From Actinomycetota bacterium (lineage in GTDB: Bacteria > Actinomycetota > Geothermincolia > Geothermincolales > RBG-13-55-18), in assembly GCA_014360655.1 (NCBI GenBank), contig JACIXC010000001.1, positions 143,173-207,172 of the forward strand: a stretch of 64,000 bases of DNA, given 5' to 3'. Shown here one piece after another: positions 42,573 through 52,085 of this stretch; within the stretch, counting starts at the first letter, position 1; each line of letters opens with the position of its first letter. The position numbers were made by a program, and so were the translations under genes. Below the pieces are notes generated by a model that searched no databases, was not told the DNA's origin, and saw nothing but the letters and a program-made list of their open reading frames with translations.

Positions 42573-45017
42573 ATGAGAGCCATGGGAGTTTACCGAGGAA
42601 GGGTTTCAGGCAACCGTCGCGGTAAAGCCTTTGCCGCGCGCTCGTTTTCCATGAGCGTTCTTACCGTCTTTTTCATGCTGGCGACCTTGCTCCTACCTGG
42701 CGGCGCCGCCGCCACGGCCCCGGCGGCGGACCGGCCCTACGTCGACGACGGGCGCTACGACTACGGGCTCAGCCAGCCGAACCCGGATTACAAGGTGAAG
42801 GTGGAGCTCAGGGTGGAGATACCCATGCGCGACGGGGTGAAGCTCGTGGGCGACGTCTACCGCCCCGACGCCCCCGGCCGTTTCCCGGTGATCATGTCCG
42901 AGGCGCCCTATCCCCGCAACATGTACTATTTCCCCGGCCTCATGCCCGGCGTCGACGACCTGGGCGGCGCGGAATGGAAATACCTCCAGTTCGAGCAGGC
43001 CAACCCGCACTACTGGATCCCCAGGGGATACGCCTTCGTCACGGTGAGCACGCGCGGGTACGGGGGGATGCTGGGATCGGGCAAGGGCTCGCAAGGGCAG
43101 ACCTCCGCCCTGGACTACCAGGAATACGTGGACTTCTACGACGCCATCGAGTGGGCCGCACAGCAGCCGTGGAGCAACGGCAACGTGGGCCTCTACGGCA
43201 TCTCCTACTACGCGTTCTCGCAGTACTTCGTCTGCGCCCTGCGTCCCCCCCACCTCAAGGCCATCGTCCCCTGGGAGGGACTCGCGGACCCCTACCGCGA
43301 CATCGGCTACCGCGGCGGCATCCGCTGCATGTTCGGGCTCACCTTCGCGCTGGGGCTGCAACTGCTCGCTAACAATTTCTGGAAAGCCACGAACTATCTC
43401 GGCATGTTCTTCGCCCATCCACTGGTGGACGACCTCTGGGAGCGCGGCGTGCACGCCCGCTCGCGGCCACCGGGGAGCACCCCCACCGTGCTGGAGGCGC
43501 TCTCGGAGATCGACGTCCCCATGCTCTCCGTGGGGAACCTCAACGACCCCGACCTGCACCTGCGGGGCAACGTGTACGCGTTCTCGGCGGCGCGCAGCGC
43601 GCGGAAGAAACTCCTCCTCTACACGGGGACCCACTGGGGCTCGGCCTACCAGCCCTGGGCCAACCGCACCGTGCTGCGCTTCTTCGACCACTACCTCAAG
43701 GGGGTGGAGAACGGCGTGGAGGACGAGCCGGCGGTGGACGTGCAGCTGCGCACGGGCCCGGATACCTTCACCCACCTCTACGGCGACGCCTGGCCGCTCG
43801 AGCAGACGCGGTGGACGAAGTACTACCTGGACGTGGAGGGCAGGACGCTGGGCGCCGTGGATTCCGGCAAGGAGAGCTCGGCCGAGGCAACTTGGGAGAG
43901 CGATGCAACGGGCAGCAGCGACCGCATCACCTTCCTGAGCGAGCCGCTGGCGCAGGACCTGCAGGTAGCCGGTCCCCTGAGCGTGCACATCTGGGTGTCC
44001 TCCTCCACGAAGGACGTGGACCTCACCGTGGAGCTGCGCGACTTCGACGAGGAGGGGAACGAAACGCGCTTCCCCTACTACATCGCCGGCAACCCCGACG
44101 AGCCGGTGACGCGCGGCTGGCTGCGGGCCAGCCTGCGCGCCCTGGACCCCGAGCGCTCCAAGCCCCACCAGCCCTTCTACCTCTTCACACACAACGACTG
44201 GCTCACCCCGGGGGTCCCGGCGGAGCTGGACATAGAGCTCTGGCCCACGGCCATGCTCTTCAAGGCCGGCCACCGCATCGGCTTGACAGTCCACTGCGGG
44301 CCGTACAACCGCGCCGGCGAGGTGGCCTTCGCGGGGCAGCTGCTGCCCTGCCTGCCCAGGTGGACCCTGAAGGTCCCGGCCTACCAGGCCTTCTCGCCCG
44401 ATCCCGGGACGGTGAAGCTCCATACCGGCGGCACTCGTTCTTCGTGGCTGGACCTCCCGGTCATTCCCGCGGACCCCGCTCCCGCCCACCAGCTCACCGT
44501 TGAGGACGGGAGCTTCACGCCCGCGGTGGCAAGGGGAGAGATGGGAGACCGCTTCTGCTGGACCAACGCGGGAGACGACTATCACTCTGTCACCGAGTCG
44601 AGCGGCCTGGGGCTGTGGGACTCTCAACTGGTGCGCGGCTTCCGCTCCCACAACCCCAAGACCTGGTGGGTGAAGGTCCCTTGGGCGGGCACCTTCGCAT
44701 ACAGGGACATGGTGTGGGGCTTCGAAGGGAGAATGGAGATACCTGTGAGGGTGCCCTCATCCATTCCCCGGAAGAAAGGGGTGAGCATCGAGCTGGGAAC
44801 CGAACCCCCGCCAGCGGGGTGCGGGTTCGACGTCCAGATAAAGCGTGGAGCCGGCGAGTGGAGGACCGTCCGCGAGGGGATAAGCGAAACGCGCGTCACC
44901 CTGGACCCGCTGCCGCGCGGCAGCTACGCCGTGCGCTCCAGGCTGCGCAGGCTCGACGCTGCGGGGCCGGAGGTCGCCTGCGGCTGGTCACCGGAGGCGT
45001 CATTCACCGTGAAGTAA
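42573..45017 (+). CDS. Exported CocE/NonD-type hydrolase with C-terminal cupredoxin-like domain
   Basis: The 814-residue protein starts with a signal peptide after about 25 residues (MSVLTVFFMLATLLLPGGAA core, cleavage near ATAPA). The CocE/X-Pro dipeptidyl-peptidase catalytic domain has VEIPMRDGVKLVGDVYRP, the nucleophile in YGISYYAFSQ and HWGSAYQPW with the His. PepX-C-type beta domain is around 480-640. Residues about 642-727 read as a cupredoxin fold (DGSFTPAVARGEMGDRFCW, YHSVTESSG, GTFAYRDMVWGFEGRMEI) lacking Cys and second His ligands. An FN3-like domain ends it. AAAGGAG stands 8 bases before the ATG. Likely secreted ester or peptide hydrolase. A terminator follows. Confidence 0.88.
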   Translation: MRAMGVYRGRVSGNRRGKAFAARSFSMSVLTVFFMLATLLLPGGAAATAPAADRPYVDDGRYDYGLSQPNPDYKVKVELRVEIPMRDGVKLVGDVYRPDAPGRFPVIMSEAPYPRNMYYFPGLMPGVDDLGGAEWKYLQFEQANPHYWIPRGYAFVTVSTRGYGGMLGSGKGSQGQTSALDYQEYVDFYDAIEWAAQQPWSNGNVGLYGISYYAFSQYFVCALRPPHLKAIVPWEGLADPYRDIGYRGGIRCMFGLTFALGLQLLANNFWKATNYLGMFFAHPLVDDLWERGVHARSRPPGSTPTVLEALSEIDVPMLSVGNLNDPDLHLRGNVYAFSAARSARKKLLLYTGTHWGSAYQPWANRTVLRFFDHYLKGVENGVEDEPAVDVQLRTGPDTFTHLYGDAWPLEQTRWTKYYLDVEGRTLGAVDSGKESSAEATWESDATGSSDRITFLSEPLAQDLQVAGPLSVHIWVSSSTKDVDLTVELRDFDEEGNETRFPYYIAGNPDEPVTRGWLRASLRALDPERSKPHQPFYLFTHNDWLTPGVPAELDIELWPTAMLFKAGHRIGLTVHCGPYNRAGEVAFAGQLLPCLPRWTLKVPAYQAFSPDPGTVKLHTGGTRSSWLDLPVIPADPAPAHQLTVEDGSFTPAVARGEMGDRFCWTNAGDDYHSVTESSGLGLWDSQLVRGFRSHNPKTWWVKVPWAGTFAYRDMVWGFEGRMEIPVRVPSSIPRKKGVSIELGTEPPPAGCGFDVQIKRGAGEWRTVREGISETRVTLDPLPRGSYAVRSRLRRLDAAGPEVACGWSPEASFTVK

Positions 45018-45090
45018 ACGGGGTCACATCTTCGATCTTCGGTCAGTCGGCGAATAAATGACATGCTCCTGTCTCTTGGCGCCAATGAAG

Positions 45091-45118
45091 AGCCCCCGGC
45101 TCCTGCCGGGGGCTTTTT
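45091..45118 (+). terminator. Rho-independent terminator after the CocE-type gene
   Basis: A perfect 10-bp stem (AGCCCCCGGC with GCCGGGGGCT, TCCT loop) is followed by five T, 73 bases after the stop. Confidence 0.95.
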
Positions 45119-45364
45119 CGCTTGCGGGCTTATACCTTCATCCCTCGGTCACCTTCCCGAAGGGGCCGCGTCCTCGTTACTCGGCCACCTTGCGGGTAAC
45201 CACGCCATCTCTTCACATCCCCCTTTCCCCGTCCCGGACCGAGAGCCGTGCATCGGAAACGTGCCCCGGTTCTCTCCCGGTCTTTCCCCGTTTCTCGCGG
45301 CTTCTACCCGCCGCCTCCAGCCTCTTGATAATTTCCCATTATTTGCCAGGCTTCCAAGGTCCTT

Positions 45365-46987
45365 CTACAGCCCGGCTATCTTCTTGACCAGCGCGTAGTC
45401 CTTCGGGTAGTAACCGCCTTGGGTGCTGATGGTCGTGTTCAGCTCCTGGTAGACGTCATTGCCTGCCTTGAAAGCCGGCCACGGCGGCTCGCTTCCACCA
45501 TTGGGGTCTCCCGTTGCGGCGAACCTGGCCCAGTAGTTCATGATGGACTTCGAGAGCGCCTGCACCTCGGCGCCCGCCAGGCTCAAGAGCGAGCTGCCGA
45601 AGACGTAGGTGACCTCCGAGCCGTGGTAAGCCCCCATGGCCGCACGCGTGGGGTCGGTGGTGGAGACGTAGGTGAACTTGTACACGTAGACGGGCATGCC
45701 GTCCCGCGCCATGCACTCAGCGGCGTGCCGGGAAGGACCCGCGAAGCCCAGTCCGGTGAAGAGCTTGACGTAAGCGGGCGTGGCGCTGGCGCCGCTTGCC
45801 GGGTAAAGGGCTGCGACCTCCCCGGCAAGGGGACCGAAGATACTCTTCAGCATGTCGTTGTACTGGGCCGGCGTCAGCTGTTGCTGCCCTACGAACATGG
45901 AACCCTCATCGGCCACGGTGCCGATGAGCAGGGGTACCTTGTGCTGCTTGCCCTCCGCGAAGATCTTGTAGGGTTTGTCGGGAAGCACGTAACCGTCCGC
46001 TATGGGCCCCGTGTCCAGAGCACCGGGCAGTTTGGCCGCCACTTTCTGGAAGGCGTCCAGGAGCTCCTGGGCGCTCTTCTCCCGCAGCGCCGCCAGCTCG
46101 TCACCCGCCTTGTCGCAGCCGAGCTCGGCCGAGATCATCTGACCGGCCTTCTCCGCGTCCTGCAGCGTGTCGCCGCACTTGGTGGTGAGGAAGGCCATGG
46201 GGAAGAAGCCGCCGCTCTCCACTATGGCGCGGTGGAAGAGCCCCTCCGCCAGGGGGCTGGCGAGGAGGTAGCAGACGCTCTCCCCGCCCGCGGACTGACC
46301 GAAGATGGTGACGTTCCCCGGGTCTCCCCCGAAAGCCGCTATGTTATTCTGCACCCACTTCAGGGCGGCGATCTGGTCGAGCAGGCCGTAGTTGCCCGAC
46401 ACCCCGTTGGGCGATTCCTGCGAGAGCAGGGGGTGGGCCATGTACCCAAGGGGGCCGAGGCGGTAGTTTATGGTCACCACCACCACGCCCTTTGCGGCCA
46501 GGTTATGGCCGTCGTAAAGGGTCTGGGACCCGGCCCCCAGCACGAAGGCGCCTCCGTGGATCCATACCATGACGGGGAGCCTCTCGTCCGCGCTCTTGGC
46601 AGGCGTCCAGACGTTGAGGTAGAGGCAGTCCTCGCTCTGGTTCGGTAGATTGTAGAACTCCTTGGCGAACTCGTAGGGCCAGGGAACCTGGGTGCACGCG
46701 GGCCCGTCCTCCAAGCAGGGCCTTATGTCGTCCCAGGGCTCCACCGGCTGGGGCTCCTTCCAGCGCAGTTCGCCAACCGGGGGCGCGGCGTAGGGCACGC
46801 CCCGGTAGGTGGATATCCCATCGCCCCCCACCGTGCCGCGTATGCGGCCGCTGTCCAGCTGTATGACCTCCATCGGGCCGTATTCCTCGGCCGCCTTCTC
46901 CTCCGCCTTCTTGCCGCACCCCACGAGCAGCACGGTGGAGAGCAAGGCCAGGATGAGCACGATGACCAATGCTCTCGATCTCCTCAT
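45365..46987 (-). CDS. Lipoprotein carboxylesterase, type B
   Basis: The 540-residue type B carboxylesterase starts with a lipoprotein signal (MRRSRALVIVLILALLSTVL, lipobox LVGC, Cys24), so the mature enzyme is tethered to the outer face of the membrane. DSGRIRGTVGGDGISTYRGV, SEDCLYLNVWTP, MVWIHGGAFVLGAGS (oxyanion hole) and FGQSAGGESV (Ser nucleophile) are present; the acid and His follow (VADEGSMF, YHGSEVTYVF). It would cleave carboxylic esters. GGAAGGGGG precedes the ATG. Single gene, converging on the CocE gene. Confidence 0.93.
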   Translation of the reverse strand: MRRSRALVIVLILALLSTVLLVGCGKKAEEKAAEEYGPMEVIQLDSGRIRGTVGGDGISTYRGVPYAAPPVGELRWKEPQPVEPWDDIRPCLEDGPACTQVPWPYEFAKEFYNLPNQSEDCLYLNVWTPAKSADERLPVMVWIHGGAFVLGAGSQTLYDGHNLAAKGVVVVTINYRLGPLGYMAHPLLSQESPNGVSGNYGLLDQIAALKWVQNNIAAFGGDPGNVTIFGQSAGGESVCYLLASPLAEGLFHRAIVESGGFFPMAFLTTKCGDTLQDAEKAGQMISAELGCDKAGDELAALREKSAQELLDAFQKVAAKLPGALDTGPIADGYVLPDKPYKIFAEGKQHKVPLLIGTVADEGSMFVGQQQLTPAQYNDMLKSIFGPLAGEVAALYPASGASATPAYVKLFTGLGFAGPSRHAAECMARDGMPVYVYKFTYVSTTDPTRAAMGAYHGSEVTYVFGSSLLSLAGAEVQALSKSIMNYWARFAATGDPNGGSEPPWPAFKAGNDVYQELNTTISTQGGYYPKDYALVKKIAGL

Positions 46988-47680
46988 TTCTCAACCCCCT
47001 TCCTCGAGAATCTATCCCCTTCGCGATCGATGCCGGCGCACGGGCTTTCGCCGTTGCGCAGCCACTGTTATTCTCCCCATCTTGACCGTCGGTTATTCCG
47101 TTTTTCGCCGCGCCACCGCATCTAACCTTCCCGGCACCGAGCGAGCCTTGACCGCCGCGTCCAGGCACGCAGCCTCATACGGGGGCATGACCGGCTCTGC
47201 TTCCAGGGCTCACTGCCCGGCAAGCCGCTACGCTACTGTTGCGCGAAGGAACCGTATGAAGGATCCGCGAGCCTTGTGTTTCCCGCGGCAATCGCAAGCA
47301 CCGGAAGCCCGCGCCATGGCGACGTGTTCCCGTCGGGGAGTGAGAAGAGCGGGGAAACGAAGCCGCGCAAGCGGCGAAATGCGCCACCCGTCGATCATGG
47401 GAAGAAAACACCTGGAGCATCGTCGAGAAGCGGGCTGGCGAGCCGCTCCTGTCCCCGCGACTTCGAGGAGGACAGCGCCGCCATCGGTTGCCATACGGCC
47501 TGGGCGGAATGCGGAAGATACCCGTGCCCGGAAACGGTCGCCGACGGCATGGGGACGGAAAGACGGCGAAACGGCGAGCGGGATCGCCGTGGAACCGCCG
47601 TGCGGGTCATGCGGGGAATAGGGCACCGGACACGGCGACGGACCTGCGCCGCCAGGCAAGGGCCTGTTGTTCGAGGCCTG
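46988..47680. other. Large intergenic region, 690 bases
   Basis: No gene I can support. Both strands carry open frames of 70-140 codons, but all are Arg/Pro/Ala-rich, lack ribosome sites and have no family resemblance. It may hold a decayed gene; I see no terminator, RNA or mobile element. Confidence 0.5.
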
Positions 47681-48103
47681 TTACTGCCGGGGGCCTTCGC
47701 CGAATACCCCGCAGACCTCCCTCCACGGGCAACGGGACCGGCAGAAGTCGAGAGGGGCCTTTTCCCGGACCAGGGCGATCACCTCCTCCACCGTCATCCT
47801 TTCCCCGTAGGGGACGCCCAGGCCCTCCAGGATCCTCGCATCCCACCTCCTGACCTTTTCCTCGTCGCCCACCGGGTTCTCGCAACGTTCATTCCTGTAT
47901 TCGGGGCAGTACAGGCAGACCTGGTCCGGCCCCTCCGTCACCACGATCACCGCATCGCTTTCCGCCTCGGTCAGCTTCTTGAGCTCGTCCACGACGCGGG
48001 CGAACCCCTCACCGCGGGCCAGGAGGTGCAGGGGAAGAAACCTGCTGCAGAAGACATGATGCGGCCGCAATCTGAACGCCTGCTTCTCGCCACCGGAAAC
48101 CAT
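47681..48103 (-). CDS. DUF1284 family protein
   Basis: The 140-residue protein resembles DUF1284: it opens with FRLRPHHVFCSRFLP, has the cysteine-rich segment VCLYCPEYRNERC and a C-terminal FCRSRCPWREVC. The cysteine and histidine pattern suggests an Fe-S or zinc site; the role is unknown. GAGGGGG precedes both candidate ATGs (48103 and 48109); spacing favours the inner one. Standing alone on its strand between the ThDP pair and a long gap. Confidence 0.82.
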   Translation of the reverse strand: MVSGGEKQAFRLRPHHVFCSRFLPLHLLARGEGFARVVDELKKLTEAESDAVIVVTEGPDQVCLYCPEYRNERCENPVGDEEKVRRWDARILEGLGVPYGERMTVEEVIALVREKAPLDFCRSRCPWREVCGVFGEGPRQ

Positions 48104-48340
48104 GCGCATCCCCCTCTTTTGATCTCGATACCCCGTATCCCGCCAGGTCATGTCCCTCATCACGCGTTGTCACCCGCAAGCGAGTTGCGGAGGGCCGCCG
48201 AGCGCCACGCACCGTGCGAGCCTTGACCCCCCGCCTGGGCATCACGTAAGGCCGAGCTCCGAGCAGCCTGATTCCCGGTCCAGCATGACCATCCGCGCCG
48301 CATGACGCGGGGCCGAGCCCCGTGCCTTGCCCCCCGCGCC

Positions 48341-49915
48341 TCAGGCCTCGAAGCCGGTCAGGTCGATGACGGCGGCCCGGCCGCTTGCGTCCGCACCCTC
48401 CAGTGCCGTCATCAACTCGGCGGGCGTGCGTGCCTCGGCGCCGTAGAGGCCGAACCCCTCCGCCACCTCCCGCCAGTCGTAACCCTCGCCCACCACGCAC
48501 ACCGTGACCCTGATGTCCTCCCGCCGCGCGGTGTCCAGCTCCTGCATGTGATGGAGCAGCGCCTCCGTGTCGCATAGGGCCAGCACCCGTTCCCGCGGGC
48601 GCGCCAGCTTGACTCCCATGGCCATGGGAAGCCCGTAGCCGAAGCCCCGCAGACCCCAGGCCTGGAAACGGGTGTTGTGGGAAAGCGCCGGGCAGAGCAG
48701 GGACCCCCAGTACCCCGACTCCCGCCCGTCCAGGACCACCACGTCGCCCGGCTGCGCCGCCTCTCCCAGGGCGCTGATGGCCGCGCCCGAGCCGCTCCCC
48801 CTGGCGTCTCCCCTCACCGCATCCAGGTTACGCAAGAACGCGTTGCGGCACTCCCTGCTCCAAGCTACCCTCTCCGCGGGAGCGGGCGATGTCCTGTCCG
48901 CAAGGGCGCGCGCGATGGAGGACGCGTCCCCCGCCAGGGCGGCTGACACCCGCGTGCCGAGACATCCCAGGAGCTCCGGCTCGGGCGAGGTCTGCACCAC
49001 CTGCGCGCGGGAGAGGGGAGCCGCCGCGAGGGCTTCCTCCTGCTCCGCCAGGGTGGCGCCGAGAAAGAGCACCGTGTCGGCCTGCGCCAGCGCCTTCTCC
49101 AGCTCGGAGAGGGCAGGGTGCCCCAACACGCCAACGAAAGAGGGGTCGTCCCCCGACACCGCCGAGAGGGCGGCGGGCGTCAGCGCCACCGGGCTGGAAA
49201 GTCTTTCCGCCAGCTCCGCGAGTTCCCTCCAGGCCGCCTCCCGCAGTATGCCCAGCCCGGCCACGATGAGCGGCCTGGCCGCCCCGTCCAGGACGCCCGC
49301 GGCCTCGCGCAGGTCTTCCTCGCCCGGGAATATGCCTCCCTCGAAGCGGCTGGTGCCGGGCGGGGGCAGCAGCTTGCGCAGCTTTCCCTCCGTCACCAGG
49401 TGGAACTCGTAGAAGACGTCCACGGGGACGTCCATGTGCACGGGCCCCTTCTCCCCCGACAGCGCCTCCCGCAGGGCCCTCTGCACCAGGCGGGGTATGC
49501 GCTTCCAGTTGTAGGCTATGCAGTGCCAGCGCGTCACCCCCGCCAGCATCTCCGCCTGGTAGCACCCCTGCAGCGACTCCTGTGCCGGGTACATCTTCCA
49601 GGTCTGGACCTGCGGGGATATGGAGAAGATGGGCACGTGGTCGGCCCAGGCGCCGGCGATGCCCGCCGCCGCGTAGATGGCGCCGGCCCCCACCGTGGAT
49701 ATGACCACCGCCGGCTTACCGGAGGCGCGCGCGTAGCCGTCGGCCATCATGGCGCCCGCCGCCTCGTTGCGGGGGACCACCAGCCTCAGGTCCCGCTCCC
49801 GGTTCAACGCGTCGAAGAGGGGGAGGACCTGCCCGCCCACGACGCCGATGAGATATTCCACTCCCTCCTGGGCCAGGGTCTTGGCCACCAGGTCTCCTCC
49901 GTTGAGCATGTACAT
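48341..49915 (-). CDS. ThDP-family protein A: PYR site intact, Mg-ThDP motif degenerate
   Basis: The 524-residue protein has the acetolactate synthase-like three-domain layout. The PYR glutamate is kept (Glu51 in VPRNEAAGAMMADGYAR). In the PP domain the expected GDG reads CDT (448-450: VLALCDTEALLHHMQELDTA) and the closing Asn pair reads GEG, so its own Mg-diphosphate site looks unusable. The neighbour upstream has the reverse pattern. The stop of that gene is about 13 bases before this ATG, so the pair is co-translated; GGGGGTGAAGG is the ribosome site, and a GTG three codons upstream is possible. Confidence 0.87.
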   Translation of the reverse strand: MYMLNGGDLVAKTLAQEGVEYLIGVVGGQVLPLFDALNRERDLRLVVPRNEAAGAMMADGYARASGKPAVVISTVGAGAIYAAAGIAGAWADHVPIFSISPQVQTWKMYPAQESLQGCYQAEMLAGVTRWHCIAYNWKRIPRLVQRALREALSGEKGPVHMDVPVDVFYEFHLVTEGKLRKLLPPPGTSRFEGGIFPGEEDLREAAGVLDGAARPLIVAGLGILREAAWRELAELAERLSSPVALTPAALSAVSGDDPSFVGVLGHPALSELEKALAQADTVLFLGATLAEQEEALAAAPLSRAQVVQTSPEPELLGCLGTRVSAALAGDASSIARALADRTSPAPAERVAWSRECRNAFLRNLDAVRGDARGSGSGAAISALGEAAQPGDVVVLDGRESGYWGSLLCPALSHNTRFQAWGLRGFGYGLPMAMGVKLARPRERVLALCDTEALLHHMQELDTARREDIRVTVCVVGEGYDWREVAEGFGLYGAEARTPAELMTALEGADASGRAAVIDLTGFEA

Positions 49916-49927
49916 GGCCTTCACCCC

Positions 49928-51742
49928 CTATTTCAGGTCCCGGTCGAGAAGGATGTTCACCGCGTACTTGGCCCGGTTGAGCAGGCGGCGGTCGATCTTC
50001 ATCTTGGGGATGCCGACGGCGCGCAGGGGGTTTATGGGCACCCCCTCGAACTCTCCCAGGGCGAAGCTTATAAGGCTCTCGGGGAAGGTGTCCGGGTCCA
50101 CCAGCACGTCCAGGACCGCCGGCATCCCCGCCTCCATGGCTTCCTTGAAGGCGGGCTTGATCTCGCCTGCGCGCGAGACCCTGCGGCCGTAACATCCCAG
50201 CCCTCTCGCCACGGCGGCGTAATCTATGTCTCCCAGCTCGGACCCCGTGCGGCGGGCCCCGAAGAAGAGGTCCTGGGCGCCCTTGATCATGTTCCAGCAG
50301 CCGTCGTTGAAGACGACCACCACGAACGCCATCCCCAGGCGCCGCGCGTTCTCCAGTTCCTGCACGTTGTAGAGGAAGGAGCCGTCCCCCTGCATGAGCA
50401 CCAGCGGCCTCGCCGGGTCCGCCGCCTTGATGCCCATGGCCACCGGTATGCCGCAGCCCAGGGTTCCCATGCCCGCCGGGAACAGCGCGCTCTTCGGCCG
50501 GTGGGCCATGCAGAAGGTGCCCGCCCAGAGGGTGGTGTTCCCGCCGTCGATCACGAAGAAGACGTCGGGCGGCGCCTCCTCCCGTACCGTCTTCGCCAGG
50601 TAGCCCTGGTGGATGACGGGCCAGGAGGCGTTGGCCTCGCCCTCCACGCGCGAACGCCAGCGCCTGTTCACCTCGTGCAAGTGCTCCAGCCAGGCGCGGT
50701 GCGCCGGGTTCGGCTTCACCTCGCCCTCCTCCACCAGGGCGAGCATCTGACGCAGCACCGCCCCGGCATCACCGAGTATGGGTATCTCGACGGGTATGTT
50801 CAGGCAGATGTTCACTGGGTCGATGTCCACCTGTATGAAACGGATGTCGCGGTTCCAGAAGGGAGGCTGCCCGAACCCCTCCAGCCCCCCCAGGGCCGCG
50901 CCCACCACCAGGACGCAGTCGGCCCGCCTGATGGCGCGGTGAAAGGACTCCCCGCCCACGTAGGTGGGGCCCCCTATATAGAAGGGATTGTCCGCGAAGA
51001 CGGTGCCCTCGCCCGCCGCGGAGGTGGTGGCCGGCACCTCGAGGGCGCGCACCAGGCGGTCCATCTCCTCCCAGGCCTGGGCGTGCACCACGCCTCCTCC
51101 CGACAGGATGAGCGGCCTCTCGGCCTCCACGAGCATGCGCAACCCCCTGCGCACCTGCTCCGGGTCGCCCTGCATGACCGGGACCTCCAGGGAGCCCAGG
51201 CCCTCCTTCACCATGCTTTCCAGGTCCGTTTTCGAGAGCTCGCGCGCGTCCTTTAGGACCTCCTCGGTGATGTCCAGGTGGACCGAGCCGTGGCATCCCC
51301 TCATGGCCTCGCGGAAAGCCTGCCCCAGCACGGCTGGTATCTCCTCCCAGCGGTTGACCGTCGCCCCCCACTTGGTGAAGGCGGAGAAGAACTCCCTCTG
51401 CGTGTAACCCGGCATGGGCACGGCGGAGACCCTCGCGGGGCGCACCGTCACCATGACCAGGGGCACCTTGTCCGCCCATGCGGTTCCCAGCCCCGTCACC
51501 GCGTTGGAGGCTTCCGCCGGGGTGGATGCCAGGACCACGGACGGGACATAGCGGTAGTACGTGTACCCGTAGGCCATGAAAGGCCCGGCGATGTCTCCCA
51601 GGGGCGTTATGGCCGTGACGCCCCCGGCCTTCTTCATGTCCGTGAACACGGGACCGAGGGCGCCCTCCTCCTTTCCCACCACGAAGGTCACGCCCGCCTC
51701 CTTCAGGCACTCCGCGAGCAGTCTGCAGCCCGTCACTTTCAT
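49928..51742 (-). CDS. ThDP-family protein B: Mg-ThDP motif intact, PYR glutamate replaced
   Basis: A 604-residue acetolactate synthase-like protein, longer than partner A by a C-terminal extension of about 60 residues (FPESLISFALGEFEGVPIN and onward). The PP motif is canonical (MQGDGSFLYNVQELENA and FNDGCW). At the position of the catalytic Glu it has Asp50 in TPLGDIAGPFMAYGY. Glyoxylate carboligase shows that the Glu can be absent in active members, so the protein might work alone. AAAGGAG lies 8 bases before ATG 51742. It is divergent from the biotin-dependent carboxylase. Substrate unknown. Confidence 0.87.
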   Translation of the reverse strand: MKVTGCRLLAECLKEAGVTFVVGKEEGALGPVFTDMKKAGGVTAITPLGDIAGPFMAYGYTYYRYVPSVVLASTPAEASNAVTGLGTAWADKVPLVMVTVRPARVSAVPMPGYTQREFFSAFTKWGATVNRWEEIPAVLGQAFREAMRGCHGSVHLDITEEVLKDARELSKTDLESMVKEGLGSLEVPVMQGDPEQVRRGLRMLVEAERPLILSGGGVVHAQAWEEMDRLVRALEVPATTSAAGEGTVFADNPFYIGGPTYVGGESFHRAIRRADCVLVVGAALGGLEGFGQPPFWNRDIRFIQVDIDPVNICLNIPVEIPILGDAGAVLRQMLALVEEGEVKPNPAHRAWLEHLHEVNRRWRSRVEGEANASWPVIHQGYLAKTVREEAPPDVFFVIDGGNTTLWAGTFCMAHRPKSALFPAGMGTLGCGIPVAMGIKAADPARPLVLMQGDGSFLYNVQELENARRLGMAFVVVVFNDGCWNMIKGAQDLFFGARRTGSELGDIDYAAVARGLGCYGRRVSRAGEIKPAFKEAMEAGMPAVLDVLVDPDTFPESLISFALGEFEGVPINPLRAVGIPKMKIDRRLLNRAKYAVNILLDRDLK

Positions 51743-52085
51743 GGCCACGCTCCTTTCGCCTTCCTCGCATAATCCCCGTTCCCGTCCATTGTGAAATGGG
51801 GCATCATGCATCATTCCCCAAGAATTCACCCACACCAATTTACCACACCGACACGGGGGCAGAGCACGTCTTGTGCCAGCAGGAACGGGGGTCAGGGCAC
51901 GGAGGCCTGCACGGGGGTCAGGGCAACGTGGTTCAGGACTTGTTCCGTGCCTGCAGGAACCGGATGTCCGGGGCCCGCCTTGTTCCCGGGTCACGGGCAT
52001 GGTCTGGGGATTGAGTTTTCGCTCCCCATGTCCGTATCATCGATATGTCTTCTGTCTTCACGAGGCCGAGGAGGACGAACCGCCC
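51743..52085. other. Divergent intergenic region, ThDP pair / carboxylase
   Basis: No supported gene. It carries repeated ACGGGGGTCAGGGCAC motifs (51851-51925) with a 26-base period between the best two copies, possibly a binding array. I see no clear -10/-35. Confidence 0.55.
51851..51925. repeat. Spaced motif repeats, three copies
   Basis: ACGGGGGTCAGGGCA occurs at 51885 and 51911 (identical over 15 bases, 26 apart) and in a weaker form at 51853. Spacing of about 2.5 helical turns and location between divergent genes suggest regulator sites, not proven. Confidence 0.6.

Noticed and set aside
47228-47659. Possible 143-codon gene on minus in the long gap
   Set aside because: No family pattern, Pro/Arg/Ala composition, no ribosome site; other frames of the same stretch are equally open.
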